Assembly (NCBI GenBank): GCA_013151865.1
Contig: JAADHN010000095.1
Location: forward strand, 40,378 to 104,377
Length of the DNA: 64,000 bases
Reading direction: 5' to 3'
From: Kiritimatiellota bacterium
Lineage (GTDB): Bacteria; Verrucomicrobiota; Lentisphaeria; Oligosphaerales; JAADHN01
Under the pieces are notes generated by a model that did not search any database, was not told the origin of the DNA, and was given only the letters and a program-made list of their open reading frames with translations. This document shows positions 39,578 to 48,035 of the stretch, piece after piece. Numbering within the stretch: position 1 is the first letter of the stretch; every line of letters starts with the position of its first letter. The position numbers and the translations under genes are program-made.

Positions 39578-42500
39578 TCAGGCCGGAAGCTCCCGGCGCG
39601 GAGCGCCCAGGCTCTCGAATTCAGCCGCCACCCGTTCGTGACAGGTGAAGGCGAACACCTGCATTTTCTCGCCCAAGCGCATGATGGTCTGGATGCACCC
39701 GGGGAGGCGCCGGTCGTCGGCATTGACCAAAACGTCATCGAGGATTACGGGCAGGGGGCGACCGCCGCTCATTTCCGTGGCCAATGCCAGACGCAACGCC
39801 AGAAAGACCTGCTCGACAGTGCCGCGGCTGAGTGCCGCCACGGGCACGGGGTGTCCGCCGCCCGCCGGGACCACTGTGAGTCGGTCCAGGGCATTCGAGG
39901 TCGTGTCCTGCGGCTGCAGCTCCCTGTATCGGCCGCCGGTCACCAGCTCGAGCAGGCCGCCGGCGCGTTCGAGCACGGGGACCCGGTGGGTGCGTGCGAA
40001 TTCCTCGATGGCTTCCCGCAAGAAGAACTCGGTTAGAACGAGCACGTCTCGACGCTGCTCCGCCCGGCGGATGCGGACATCGAGGTCTTCGAGAATTCCC
40101 CGGATTCCCTCGATGTTTACTTTCTCTTCCTGTTCCCGGAGCCGTGCTCGGACCTCGGTTTGTCGCGCCTCCAATTCCCGCACATTTGCAGCCGTGCGTT
40201 CCTCCGCGATCTCGAGTTCGACCAGCCGTTCCCGGATCCGTTCTTCCGGCCAGTCTGCGGGACCTTCGGCCTTGGTTTCCTCGGTGTTGGCCGCAGGCCC
40301 CTCGGTCGGCTCGGGAGCCTGGGCGGCGAAATCCGCAACCTCGGGCAGGTCGTGTTCGATTTCGGCGATTTCCTCGGACAGGCGTGCGAACTCCGCCGCG
40401 GCCCGGGCGCGTTCCTCAAATTGCTCCGTTGTTTCGCATCCGGTTCTCCGCAAGAACTCGACCAGTGCACGTCGGGCCTGTTCCAACTCCTGTTGCGCGG
40501 AGTCCGCACGTTTCTCGGCGCGGCGTACGGCGCGTTGGCAATCCCCGTGACGCCGCTGTGCTTCCAAGGCGTCTTCGATGAATTCCTCCAAACGCCGGAT
40601 GACGGAGAGCGGGGCGTCGCCCGTTCCGGTTTCGATTCCCCAACGGCGCAAGGCGGCATCCAGTGCGGCCGTCCGGTCGCGAATGTCTTGCTCCAGGGCG
40701 ACTGCCTCTTGCGTCAGGCGTTCCTCCTCGGCCAGGACTTCGGTCAGCTCGGCGGCCCGGCGCAGGCGGTCGCGCTGCCGAAATACATCGTAGTTTCGGG
40801 GAGGCGTCATTCCAGAGGCGACGAAGCGCGCGGCGCATTGCTTCCGCAACGTCGCAGCCCGGGTCTCGACGGCGTCCAAATCCGCATGGAGTTTTTTGGC
40901 TTCCGGCCGTTTTTCGGCGAGCGATCTGCGAACTTTCTCTAAACGTTTGACCGCCGGCGCGGCATCCGCCCAGACACGCAGGCGGAGGATGGCGGTCGCC
41001 AACGTCGCACTTTCCGGGATTTCATCGAACCCGGCGCGTTTTGCCAGGTGTACCATCTGTTTTTCCCAGTGCTCGAGTTCGCGGCGGACGGTTTCGTCGG
41101 CTTGTGCGGAATCCTCGAGTTCTTTCTCGAGACGTTGCCGGCGTTCGGTCGCGGGGTCGGGCCTACGAGACCAGAGCTTGGAGAGCATCGGCCCGAGGCC
41201 CGCGGCGCCGCCGGCCAGGAGCAGGATACCGACAATCAGGCCGACGTTCCCACCGGGTTGCAGCATCGTCAAGGCGATCCCCGCAAGCGCCGCGAAGAGC
41301 GCGATTCCGGGCAGGAGTGCGGTCCGGATCCCGGGGTTGCTTCCCGGGGGTGAGACGGCATTGAGCTGCTCCAGTTGCTGCTCGATGTCTTTCCGGCCCT
41401 TTGCAAGCGCCTCGAGGCGTTGCCGGATTTGGTCCCGGTTCGCATAGAGTTGCTCCAGGGCCTCGGCATCGCGGAGCATGCCGTCATTGAAGGTTTCGGG
41501 ATAATCGTCGGGCACTTGGGCCTTTAACTGGTCTTCTTCAGTCTCGAGTTCGCGGATCTGTTCGGCCACGACGTCCCGCCGATCCTGCTTTTGCTGCAAT
41601 TCTCTCTCGATCTCCTCGATGGCAGCCAGTTCCTTATCGAGGTCGTCGCGAAGTCTCCGGGCGTCCCCGGCGAACGTCTGCCGAAAGGCTGCCGGCACCT
41701 CTACGGCGTCTGCCGGGAATAAATCATGTGCAAGGTCGGTCCGACGGTGTTCCAGGCTGGTTTTGCGTCGATGCAATTCTTTCAGGGCGTCGGCGATGTC
41801 CGGGAGGCTCCGGGCCCTGTCGGTCACGGTTCGCAGTTTTTCAATCTGGGCGGAGTCCGGGAAATGCTCCAACGCGGCGGCGGCATCTGTTTGGGCTTTC
41901 TCGGCTTCCTCCAGGTCCCGGGATCGTTCCACGCGGGTGTCCCGGCGGATTTCGATATTGCGGCGCAATTGGTCGAATTCATCGCTCCGATCTCGCGGGA
42001 AATCTTTCCATGTTTCCAGCGCGTCCCGTTGCTGTTTCAGGGCGCGGAGGCGTCCCCGGATCTTGCGGATCGGTCCCAGGTTTTGGAGGCGTTGGATTTC
42101 GTTCTGAATCTGGATGCGCTCTCGGCGCAAGGCGTCGAGTTCGGCTTCAAGTCGGCGGTGTTTTTCTTCCTGGCTTCGGTAGTCGTCGATCCTGTTCCGC
42201 GCTTCACGCTCCTGTTTGCGGAGTTCCCTGCGTTGTTTTTCCAAGCGTAGAACGAGGGCCTTGTGCGGCCCGCGCCGGCCGCGGCGCGCGATTTCCTCAA
42301 TGGCCGCGGCCAGTTCTCTCAAGGCTTGGTTCGGACTGGCGATTTCCCCCAGGGTCTGAAAGTCGGTTGCGAACTGTTCCTGCACGGCGTGGGCGGTCTT
42401 GGCGTCGAGGGGCGTCAATTCGGCGAGGTCGACAGCGAAGAGGCGGCGGAAGAGGTCGCGCGATACCGGGATGTGGGTTGCCAGAAGACGGTCCGCCCTG

Positions 42501-42829
42501 CCGGGCGGCAAGGCGGTCTTCCCGGGAAGTTCGCAGAGTTCGACATGGGCGGTTCGACCGCGAAGATGGCGGCGGAGCAAGAAACGGTCGCCGTCCACGC
42601 TGTAGACGATTTCGCCGCCCAGGTCCGCCCCCTGCCATGGGTTGTAGCGGTGACGCCCCTGCACTTTGGAGTCGAACCCGAAGAGCATGGCCACGAGGAA
42701 CTCACGCAGGGTGGATTTTCCCGCCTCGTTTGGACCATAGAACAAGGTGACGCCGGGGCCGAGCGGCGGGGTCGGCGTCCAGTCCACGAGTCGCCCGAAC
42801 CCGGTGACATGGAGTTGTTCGATTTGCAT
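39578..42829 (-). CDS. SMC/SbcC-like membrane ATPase (YhaN type)
   Basis: 1083 residues. The N-terminus is an ABC/SMC-type ATPase half with Walker A FYGPNEAGKST (residues 30-40). A long coiled-coil full of Glu/Arg heptads is broken near 500-560 by two hydrophobic segments (LLPGIALFAALAGIALTML and VGLIVGILLLAGGAAGLGPM). The C-terminal half has the signature ALSRGTVEQVFLALRLAL and Walker B LPVILDDVLVN. This layout (SbcC-like heads, membrane hairpin at the coil tip) matches the YhaN family rather than soluble SbcC. The next gene upstream encodes the matching nuclease, as in SbcCD/YhaON. Probable role: DNA-end processing at the membrane. ATG 42829 follows GGGGAG. Confidence 0.87.
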   Translation of the reverse strand: MQIEQLHVTGFGRLVDWTPTPPLGPGVTLFYGPNEAGKSTLREFLVAMLFGFDSKVQGRHRYNPWQGADLGGEIVYSVDGDRFLLRRHLRGRTAHVELCELPGKTALPPGRADRLLATHIPVSRDLFRRLFAVDLAELTPLDAKTAHAVQEQFATDFQTLGEIASPNQALRELAAAIEEIARRGRRGPHKALVLRLEKQRRELRKQEREARNRIDDYRSQEEKHRRLEAELDALRRERIQIQNEIQRLQNLGPIRKIRGRLRALKQQRDALETWKDFPRDRSDEFDQLRRNIEIRRDTRVERSRDLEEAEKAQTDAAAALEHFPDSAQIEKLRTVTDRARSLPDIADALKELHRRKTSLEHRRTDLAHDLFPADAVEVPAAFRQTFAGDARRLRDDLDKELAAIEEIERELQQKQDRRDVVAEQIRELETEEDQLKAQVPDDYPETFNDGMLRDAEALEQLYANRDQIRQRLEALAKGRKDIEQQLEQLNAVSPPGSNPGIRTALLPGIALFAALAGIALTMLQPGGNVGLIVGILLLAGGAAGLGPMLSKLWSRRPDPATERRQRLEKELEDSAQADETVRRELEHWEKQMVHLAKRAGFDEIPESATLATAILRLRVWADAAPAVKRLEKVRRSLAEKRPEAKKLHADLDAVETRAATLRKQCAARFVASGMTPPRNYDVFRQRDRLRRAAELTEVLAEEERLTQEAVALEQDIRDRTAALDAALRRWGIETGTGDAPLSVIRRLEEFIEDALEAQRRHGDCQRAVRRAEKRADSAQQELEQARRALVEFLRRTGCETTEQFEERARAAAEFARLSEEIAEIEHDLPEVADFAAQAPEPTEGPAANTEETKAEGPADWPEERIRERLVELEIAEERTAANVRELEARQTEVRARLREQEEKVNIEGIRGILEDLDVRIRRAEQRRDVLVLTEFFLREAIEEFARTHRVPVLERAGGLLELVTGGRYRELQPQDTTSNALDRLTVVPAGGGHPVPVAALSRGTVEQVFLALRLALATEMSGGRPLPVILDDVLVNADDRRLPGCIQTIMRLGEKMQVFAFTCHERVAAEFESLGAPRRELPA

Positions 42830-42945
42830 TGGTACTCCCCAAACCCGGGTCGCTCCGCCGTCCGTTCTTCTGTGGCGACATCCTGCCGGGCAGGCGGTCG
42901 CGGCGAACGCCGCCGTGCGTGGACACTGGCGTCGGGCCGGCGATG

Positions 42946-44268
42946 TCACTCGCCGGTCTCTCCCGACTCGACGCCGGTCAAGAGGGCTATTGCCTCGGCG
43001 CGTACCTCGGGGAAAAGCAACCGGAGATACTCCAGGGCTTCGACATCGTCCGGTGGAGCCGCCTTGAGTTCATGCCGCACAATTTGCAGGACATTGCGCA
43101 GTGCGCGGTCGCTTTCCGGGCCGGGGTCTTCCAGTTTCCGCAACGCCTGCAGAAGGCGTCCGAGCACGTTGTCACGCGATTCCGGCTCGGCGGGATCCAG
43201 GCGCGATGTCAGGTCCCATTGTATTTCGAGCCAAGCAAGTCCCAGGCTTTCCAGAAGTTCGGTTTCGACGGCCTCGCGCCGGTCGTCGGCCGCGAAGTCT
43301 CGTGGGCGGTCGACGGCGCCGTGGACCCGGATGCGAAGGGCGGCACGGCCGCGGGCCGGCAGTGCCGTTTCCGTGATAGTCCGGATGCGTTCTGCCACAT
43401 CTTCGAGGCCGGCGGCGCCCGACACGTCGACGCTTCGTTGTATCCACTCGATTTCGTTGAGGGTCAGAATGGTTCGTTGGATGCGGAATCCGCCATGCTC
43501 CCGAGTGACTCGCGCCTGCACGGCGCCTTTGGGGCCGGTCTCGGTGGGATCCAGCCCCTGGAGGCAGCCGCAATAACCGGCGTACAGCGGGGTGTCGGGC
43601 TCGTCGACGAAGTCTTGTGCCTGGTGAATGTGCCCCAAAGCCCAGTAATGGATCCCGCGCCCGCGGAAGTCCGCCACGGCGCAGGGAGCGTACCGACCTT
43701 CCTCGGGGATATCCGATTCCGCGACGGGTCCGCTTGTCTGGACGAACGCATGGACCGCCGCTACATGGAACCGTCCGTCGGCAGCGGCCCGGATGCGCGC
43801 CGCCAAGTTGGCCCCGACCACGTTTTGAGTGTGACCGGCACCATGGACCGTGACCGGAAAGGGGACCGACGGCGGATTCAGTTCGACCGTGGCCGGCTTC
43901 ATGGAATCGAACAGGTGAACCCCAGGGCGGTCGGGCAACACGCCGGCCCGCCAAATCGAGGCCGCAGTGCACGGATCGTGGTTCCCCGGGGCGATAAACA
44001 CGGGGATGCGTTCCCGGACAAGTTGTCCGAGTCCGTGCCGGAAGCGCAGGCGAACCCGAGGGGAAATGCCTGCGGGGTCGGGGAGATCGAACACATCGCC
44101 GGCAAGAATCAGGAATGCGACGCGCTGTTCGATGGCTGCGGAGATCAGGTTGTCGAAAGCGCGGAGCAGGGCCTCGACGCATGCTTGTGCCGTCTGCTCA
44201 TCCCTGCTGCGGAACGGGCGTCCGAGGTGCAGGTCGGCGGCATGAATGAAGGAGAGTTCGTTTGCCAT
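42946..44268 (-). CDS. SbcD/YhaO-like metallophosphoesterase (exonuclease subunit)
   Basis: 440-residue calcineurin-like phosphoesterase with the Mre11/SbcD metal motifs in order: HAADLHLG (residues 9-16), AGDVFDLPD, GNHDP and ALGHIHQ. The remaining C-terminal 180 residues form a capping domain. It lies 116 bases upstream of the YhaN-like ATPase on the same strand, so it probably forms the nuclease of a two-subunit complex. The ATG at 44268 has AGGATCG upstream. A second phosphoesterase gene ends 9 bases before the start, so a three-gene operon is likely. Confidence 0.9.
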   Translation of the reverse strand: MANELSFIHAADLHLGRPFRSRDEQTAQACVEALLRAFDNLISAAIEQRVAFLILAGDVFDLPDPAGISPRVRLRFRHGLGQLVRERIPVFIAPGNHDPCTAASIWRAGVLPDRPGVHLFDSMKPATVELNPPSVPFPVTVHGAGHTQNVVGANLAARIRAAADGRFHVAAVHAFVQTSGPVAESDIPEEGRYAPCAVADFRGRGIHYWALGHIHQAQDFVDEPDTPLYAGYCGCLQGLDPTETGPKGAVQARVTREHGGFRIQRTILTLNEIEWIQRSVDVSGAAGLEDVAERIRTITETALPARGRAALRIRVHGAVDRPRDFAADDRREAVETELLESLGLAWLEIQWDLTSRLDPAEPESRDNVLGRLLQALRKLEDPGPESDRALRNVLQIVRHELKAAPPDDVEALEYLRLLFPEVRAEAIALLTGVESGETGE

Positions 44269-44277
44269 CGCGCGATC

Positions 44278-45006
44278 CTATCGGCCGATCGAGAGCCGAT
44301 TGATGAGTGGCTCGGGCAACCCGGCTTCACGCATTCGTTTCTGGGTCCAGGCCACATGATACGGTACGCGCAACAACTGAAAACGGTGCGTGTCGGTATG
44401 GAAAACGCCGCATGAGGCACGCGGATTGCGGTCCCGGGGTTGACCGACGGCTCCGACATTGACCAAGTAGCGGGCACCCGGCGGCAATTCCATGCTGCGC
44501 AGTTGAACGAACCGGGCGCGTTCCCCCCGCCGGTGCACTCCCAGCAGCGGCACGTGAGTGTGACCGTGGAAGGTGTAAGTTGAGTCCTGCATGACAAAGT
44601 TGGCCCGGAGATGGCGTTCGGCCAGAACGTATGCCCATGGCGGTTCCAGTGCGTTCGAAGCGTGGACGACCGAGAGCGGGCCATAAGTCATTTTTCGCGG
44701 CAGGCCGCGAAGCCAAGCCACGGCATCTTTCGGGAGTTGTTCGAGAGTCCACTCGAGGGCTGAGCGCGCATAGGGACTGATGCCCCAGTCAGGGCCGGAG
44801 CAGGCCACCCAATAGTCGTGGTTGCCCTGGACGGAGAGGATCTTCCGGTCATTGACCCGCTCGATGCATTCGAGGGGCCACGGACCGTAACCCACGATAT
44901 CGCCCGCGCACAGGAACTTGGTACAGCCCAGGTGATCGAGCACCTCGAGTACGGCCTCGAGTGCCGGAAGGTTTCCATGGATGTCGCTGATGACACCGAT
45001 TTTCAC
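44278..45006 (-). CDS. calcineurin-like metallophosphoesterase
   Basis: 242 residues. All metal-binding motifs are present: GVISDIHGNLPALEAVL, AGDIVGYGPWP, VQGNHDYWV, and FHGHTHVPLLG near the C-terminus. The overall pattern resembles small YfcE/diadenosine-tetraphosphatase-like enzymes, and the substrate could be a phosphodiester or a dinucleotide. The start is GTG 45006, preceded by GGAAAG. It lies 9 bases upstream of the SbcD-like gene, so transcription is probably shared. Confidence 0.87.
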   Translation of the reverse strand: MKIGVISDIHGNLPALEAVLEVLDHLGCTKFLCAGDIVGYGPWPLECIERVNDRKILSVQGNHDYWVACSGPDWGISPYARSALEWTLEQLPKDAVAWLRGLPRKMTYGPLSVVHASNALEPPWAYVLAERHLRANFVMQDSTYTFHGHTHVPLLGVHRRGERARFVQLRSMELPPGARYLVNVGAVGQPRDRNPRASCGVFHTDTHRFQLLRVPYHVAWTQKRMREAGLPEPLINRLSIGR

Positions 45007-45192
45007 AAGCGTTCTTTCCGCCGTTCCCGACCCCGCACCGGTTGGTGCGAAGTCGCCGTCTTCCCTGCCGGCGCGTCCAGAGCTTTCCTCGTGTGACGCG
45101 GCAGCGGTCCCCCCCGTCCTTCACTTGCCCGGGTGTCCGGTCGGGGGCCGATTTCCGATTCTCCCACGCTGCGAACAGATGCGTTCCGGGAG

Positions 45193-46110
45193 TTACGCCG
45201 ACGTCGGTCTCCGGAAAAGGAGTTCTTTGCGTCCGTCTCCGCGATAGAGCACCGTGGACACCGGTTTCCAGTCGTTGCCGACCCGGTAGTAGAGTCCGCC
45301 GGCTTCATCTCGAGCGAAACGTCCCCGGCCGAAATCGAAGGCGACCTCGGGCAAGACCACCCAGTCCCCGTGCTCCTTGAGTCGGTCCAAGTGTTCGCGG
45401 GCCAGGAATTCGAGGCGGTCGCCGAACCCGCCTTTCGGTCTCTTGGTCGGCCGCTGTTCGGCGCAGCGGCGCAATTCTTCAAGTGTGCTGTCTCCGCGCT
45501 GAACAGGGACCTCGGGCGACAGTCCGAGGATGGGACCGCTGTCCATATCTTCGCCGCTGCCGGAGTAGGGCAGGGCGACGATCACGCTGCTGCGCAGATA
45601 GGGCAAGTTTTCCAACAGGGCGCGTTCGATGGGGGTCGTATGCAGGCCGACCAGCCAGCGCCGTCCGTTCTTGATGTAGGTGAGATCGCCCGGATGGACG
45701 TTAAGGCATGGGAAGTCCGCGGTGATATTGGTCAGTGGGACGAAGCCCGCCAGGATGCCGAAGTCCACCTCAAAAGGGACCAGTCGCTTTCGCAGTTCGT
45801 CGGTCCACTCTTCGCGGATGCGGCGGCCGGCCTCGGTAGCGATGGTGACTCGGGTTTCGCCGCGCCGGCGGTAGAAGTTCCGGATGTCGTGCTCGATTAC
45901 GGGCAATTCGAATTTGCGCCCCAATTCCCGGGCCCGGCTCGTGGCGGGAGCGTCAGTGACCAACACGGCCACATCGAAAGGGGCGTCCGGTCCAGCGCGG
46001 CGCCGGCGACGGAGGAGCTGTTCGGCGTTCGTGCCGGTTCCGCTCAGGAAGATGGCGCTGCGCGGACGCCGTCCGACGCTGGTTGACAAAAAGGGTTTGA
46101 TAGGCGACAT
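45193..46110 (-). CDS. PurN-like formyltransferase family protein with C-terminal extension
   Basis: 305 residues. The first ~200 match the formyltransferase fold of PurN: FLSGTGTNAEQLLR replaces the usual SGxGSNLQA, LNVHPGDLTY carries the catalytic Asn-His pair, and DMDSGPILGL the third catalytic Asp. True GAR transformylases are about 190-215 residues; here ~100 extra residues follow and the central part is longer, so the acceptor may not be GAR. ATG 46110 follows GGAGAG. Divergent from the next gene. Confidence 0.78.
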   Translation of the reverse strand: MSPIKPFLSTSVGRRPRSAIFLSGTGTNAEQLLRRRRRAGPDAPFDVAVLVTDAPATSRARELGRKFELPVIEHDIRNFYRRRGETRVTIATEAGRRIREEWTDELRKRLVPFEVDFGILAGFVPLTNITADFPCLNVHPGDLTYIKNGRRWLVGLHTTPIERALLENLPYLRSSVIVALPYSGSGEDMDSGPILGLSPEVPVQRGDSTLEELRRCAEQRPTKRPKGGFGDRLEFLAREHLDRLKEHGDWVVLPEVAFDFGRGRFARDEAGGLYYRVGNDWKPVSTVLYRGDGRKELLFRRPTSA

Positions 46111-46178
46111 TCGAGGATCTCTCTCCGAATAGGGAGTGTTCCGGGCGGTTCGACCTGCAACAACCGGTTTGCACTGCG

Positions 46179-46208
46179 TTGACGGTTCGCCTGTTGAGCG
46201 GCTATAGT
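46179..46208 (+). promoter_or_regulatory. sigma-70 promoter
   Basis: TTGACG at 46179-46184, an 18-base spacer and TATAGT at 46203-46208, each one mismatch from consensus. It points toward the gene starting at 46312, leaving a leader of about 95 bases. Confidence 0.6.
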
Positions 46209-46311
46209 ATAGCGGTCTGTGAAGAAAAGTTAAGGCGGGGTGTGACAGGCCGGTGGTTCGACATGGGATTCGAGCGCGCCCCGGCAGGCGGCAAGAAAGG
46301 GCGAATCAATC

Positions 46312-46920
46312 ATGAGAAAGACGCGGGGACTGGGCGGCATCCGGTCTGCACTGGCAGTTGCTGGGCTCGCGCTGACCGTTACGGCGGATGCGGGCCTTCT
46401 GAGCAAGTTGAACGTGTTCCGGTACTTCTCGAAGAAGAGTCGGGTTGAGACTCTGTTGATTACCGGAAACATCGCGCGGTCCCGGTTGCTGGCCGAGATG
46501 ATTCAGTTCAAAACGGGGCAGCCGGTGCTGCTGATTTCGCCGTCCGCCTCCGGCGAGCAATTGTATTTCCTCCCCGCTGCGGACGAGGCCGGGGCTATTG
46601 AAACCGCCAAGTACGTCGAGTTTATCGACTACCTTCATCCGGAGCGCATAGTTTTCCTGGGCGGTCCGCAGTATGTGCCGCAGCAGTTTGTCGATCAAGT
46701 CAAGGACCGGTATCCGAGCCTGATGGTCACCGGTGACGATTGGACGAAGAATGCCGAGGCGCTCGGGAAGATTTTCCGTGTCCGGAAATTGGCCCGTCGG
46801 TACGCCGAGTTGCTTCAGCAGATCGAAGCGGCCCCGACCGCTCCCCGGACATCGTCTGTGCCCGGGGCGCCATCCGAGCCGGCGGCCCCTCTGCCTCCTC
46901 CTCCGCCGGCGGTCCGGTGA
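46312..46920 (+). CDS. small exported protein of unknown function
   Basis: 202 residues; not recognised with confidence. A signal-like N-terminus (SALAVAGLALTVTADAGLL) is followed by a compact alpha/beta region: RVETLLITGNIARSRLLAEMI, GQPVLLISPSASGEQ and RIVFLGGPQYVPQQFVDQVK. This faintly resembles one half of a cell-wall-binding repeat 2 fold. The C-terminus is Pro/Ala-rich. A good promoter lies upstream. The ABC-2-type permease begins within 60 bases of its stop, so the two probably share a transcript and perhaps a pathway. Confidence 0.7.
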   Translation: MRKTRGLGGIRSALAVAGLALTVTADAGLLSKLNVFRYFSKKSRVETLLITGNIARSRLLAEMIQFKTGQPVLLISPSASGEQLYFLPAADEAGAIETAKYVEFIDYLHPERIVFLGGPQYVPQQFVDQVKDRYPSLMVTGDDWTKNAEALGKIFRVRKLARRYAELLQQIEAAPTAPRTSSVPGAPSEPAAPLPPPPPAVR

Positions 46921-46978
46921 TTCGTCAGATACACGCATGACGGCGGCGTCGGCCGACCGTTTTCCGGGAGACTGTTCC

Positions 46979-47941
46979 GTGTTTGCCTGTGGGTACCAGA
47001 TTGCCAAAAATACATTTCGTGAGATCCTGCGCGAGCCCATTTTTCTGCTGATTGTTTTGTCGGCGCTGGTGCTCATCGGGATCTACCCGTTGTTCACATA
47101 TTTTGTGTTCCGGCAGCAGATCAAGTTGGTCGTGGACAGCGCCATGGCTACGACCATGGTGTTCGGGTGGGTGACGGCAGTGTTGTGCGCCAGCCATGCC
47201 ATTGCCCGGGAGATCCGTACGGGAACAGCCCTGCTCGTACTGGCCAAACCGGTGGAGCGTCCCGTGTTTCTGATCGCCAAGATCCTTGGGGTTTTGGGGG
47301 CGTTGGGCTTGTTTTGGTTTCTGTGCAGCCTGGCCTCGCTCATGGCCGTTCGAATTGCCAAAGACCAGTTCCGACTGGACTACCGCGCCTTGGCCGTTTA
47401 CTTCGGGGCCATTGCCTTGGGATGTGCCGCCGGGGGGCTGCGCAACTACCTGCGCCGGTCTTCCTTTCCCATGGCCGCAGTGATTTCTCTCGGGGCGACG
47501 GTCCCTTTGGCTTGGCTGATCGTCCTCGTCCTGCCGCGCGGAGCGGAGCAGCTCACTCGGTACGCTTGGGACATGGTTCCCGCTTTGATTTTGATCCTGT
47601 ACGCCGTGTGTATTATGGGGACCATTGCAACGGCCCTGTCCACCCGGCTCGAACTGGTCAGCAACCTGCTTGTCTGCTCGACCGTTTTCGCCGTCGGGCT
47701 CGTGTCCGACTACATGCTCGGTCGGTTTGCCGACACCAGCATCGTGGCGCGGATCTTGTATTGCATCGTCCCCAACTGGCAGCTCTTCTGGGCTGCGGAC
47801 GCCTTGGCTGCCAAGCGCCCCATTCCCTGGGGATATGTGGGGCTTGGGGCCGCGTACCTGGCGTTGTTCGCCGGTTTCTTTGTCACCCTTGCCGTGATTC
47901 TATTCCGAGACCGCGAAATCGGCCGTCAGGAAGTCGTGTGA
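46979..47941 (+). CDS. ABC-2 type transport permease
   Basis: About 320 residues with at least six hydrophobic segments, e.g. FLLIVLSALVLIGIYPLF, TMVFGWVTAVLCASHAIA, LGLFWFLCSLASLMAV and AYLALFAGFFVTLAVILF. AREIRTGTALLVLAKPVERPVFLIAK matches the conserved cytoplasmic loop of ABC-2 permeases. No ATP-binding subunit gene is adjacent. GTG 46979 is chosen because GGGAG sits 8 bases upstream; ATG 46937 is in frame but lacks a ribosome binding site and would only add 14 residues. It follows the small exported protein and precedes metG on the same strand. Confidence 0.85.
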   Translation: MFACGYQIAKNTFREILREPIFLLIVLSALVLIGIYPLFTYFVFRQQIKLVVDSAMATTMVFGWVTAVLCASHAIAREIRTGTALLVLAKPVERPVFLIAKILGVLGALGLFWFLCSLASLMAVRIAKDQFRLDYRALAVYFGAIALGCAAGGLRNYLRRSSFPMAAVISLGATVPLAWLIVLVLPRGAEQLTRYAWDMVPALILILYAVCIMGTIATALSTRLELVSNLLVCSTVFAVGLVSDYMLGRFADTSIVARILYCIVPNWQLFWAADALAAKRPIPWGYVGLGAAYLALFAGFFVTLAVILFRDREIGRQEVV

Positions 47942-48035
47942 AGGCCGCGGCGTATTCCCGGCGATTTGCGTAACCGTCCGGCGGCCGGCGCGATCTTCGG
48001 CGTCCGGGCCGATTCCGACTGCGAGGAACCCCCCG

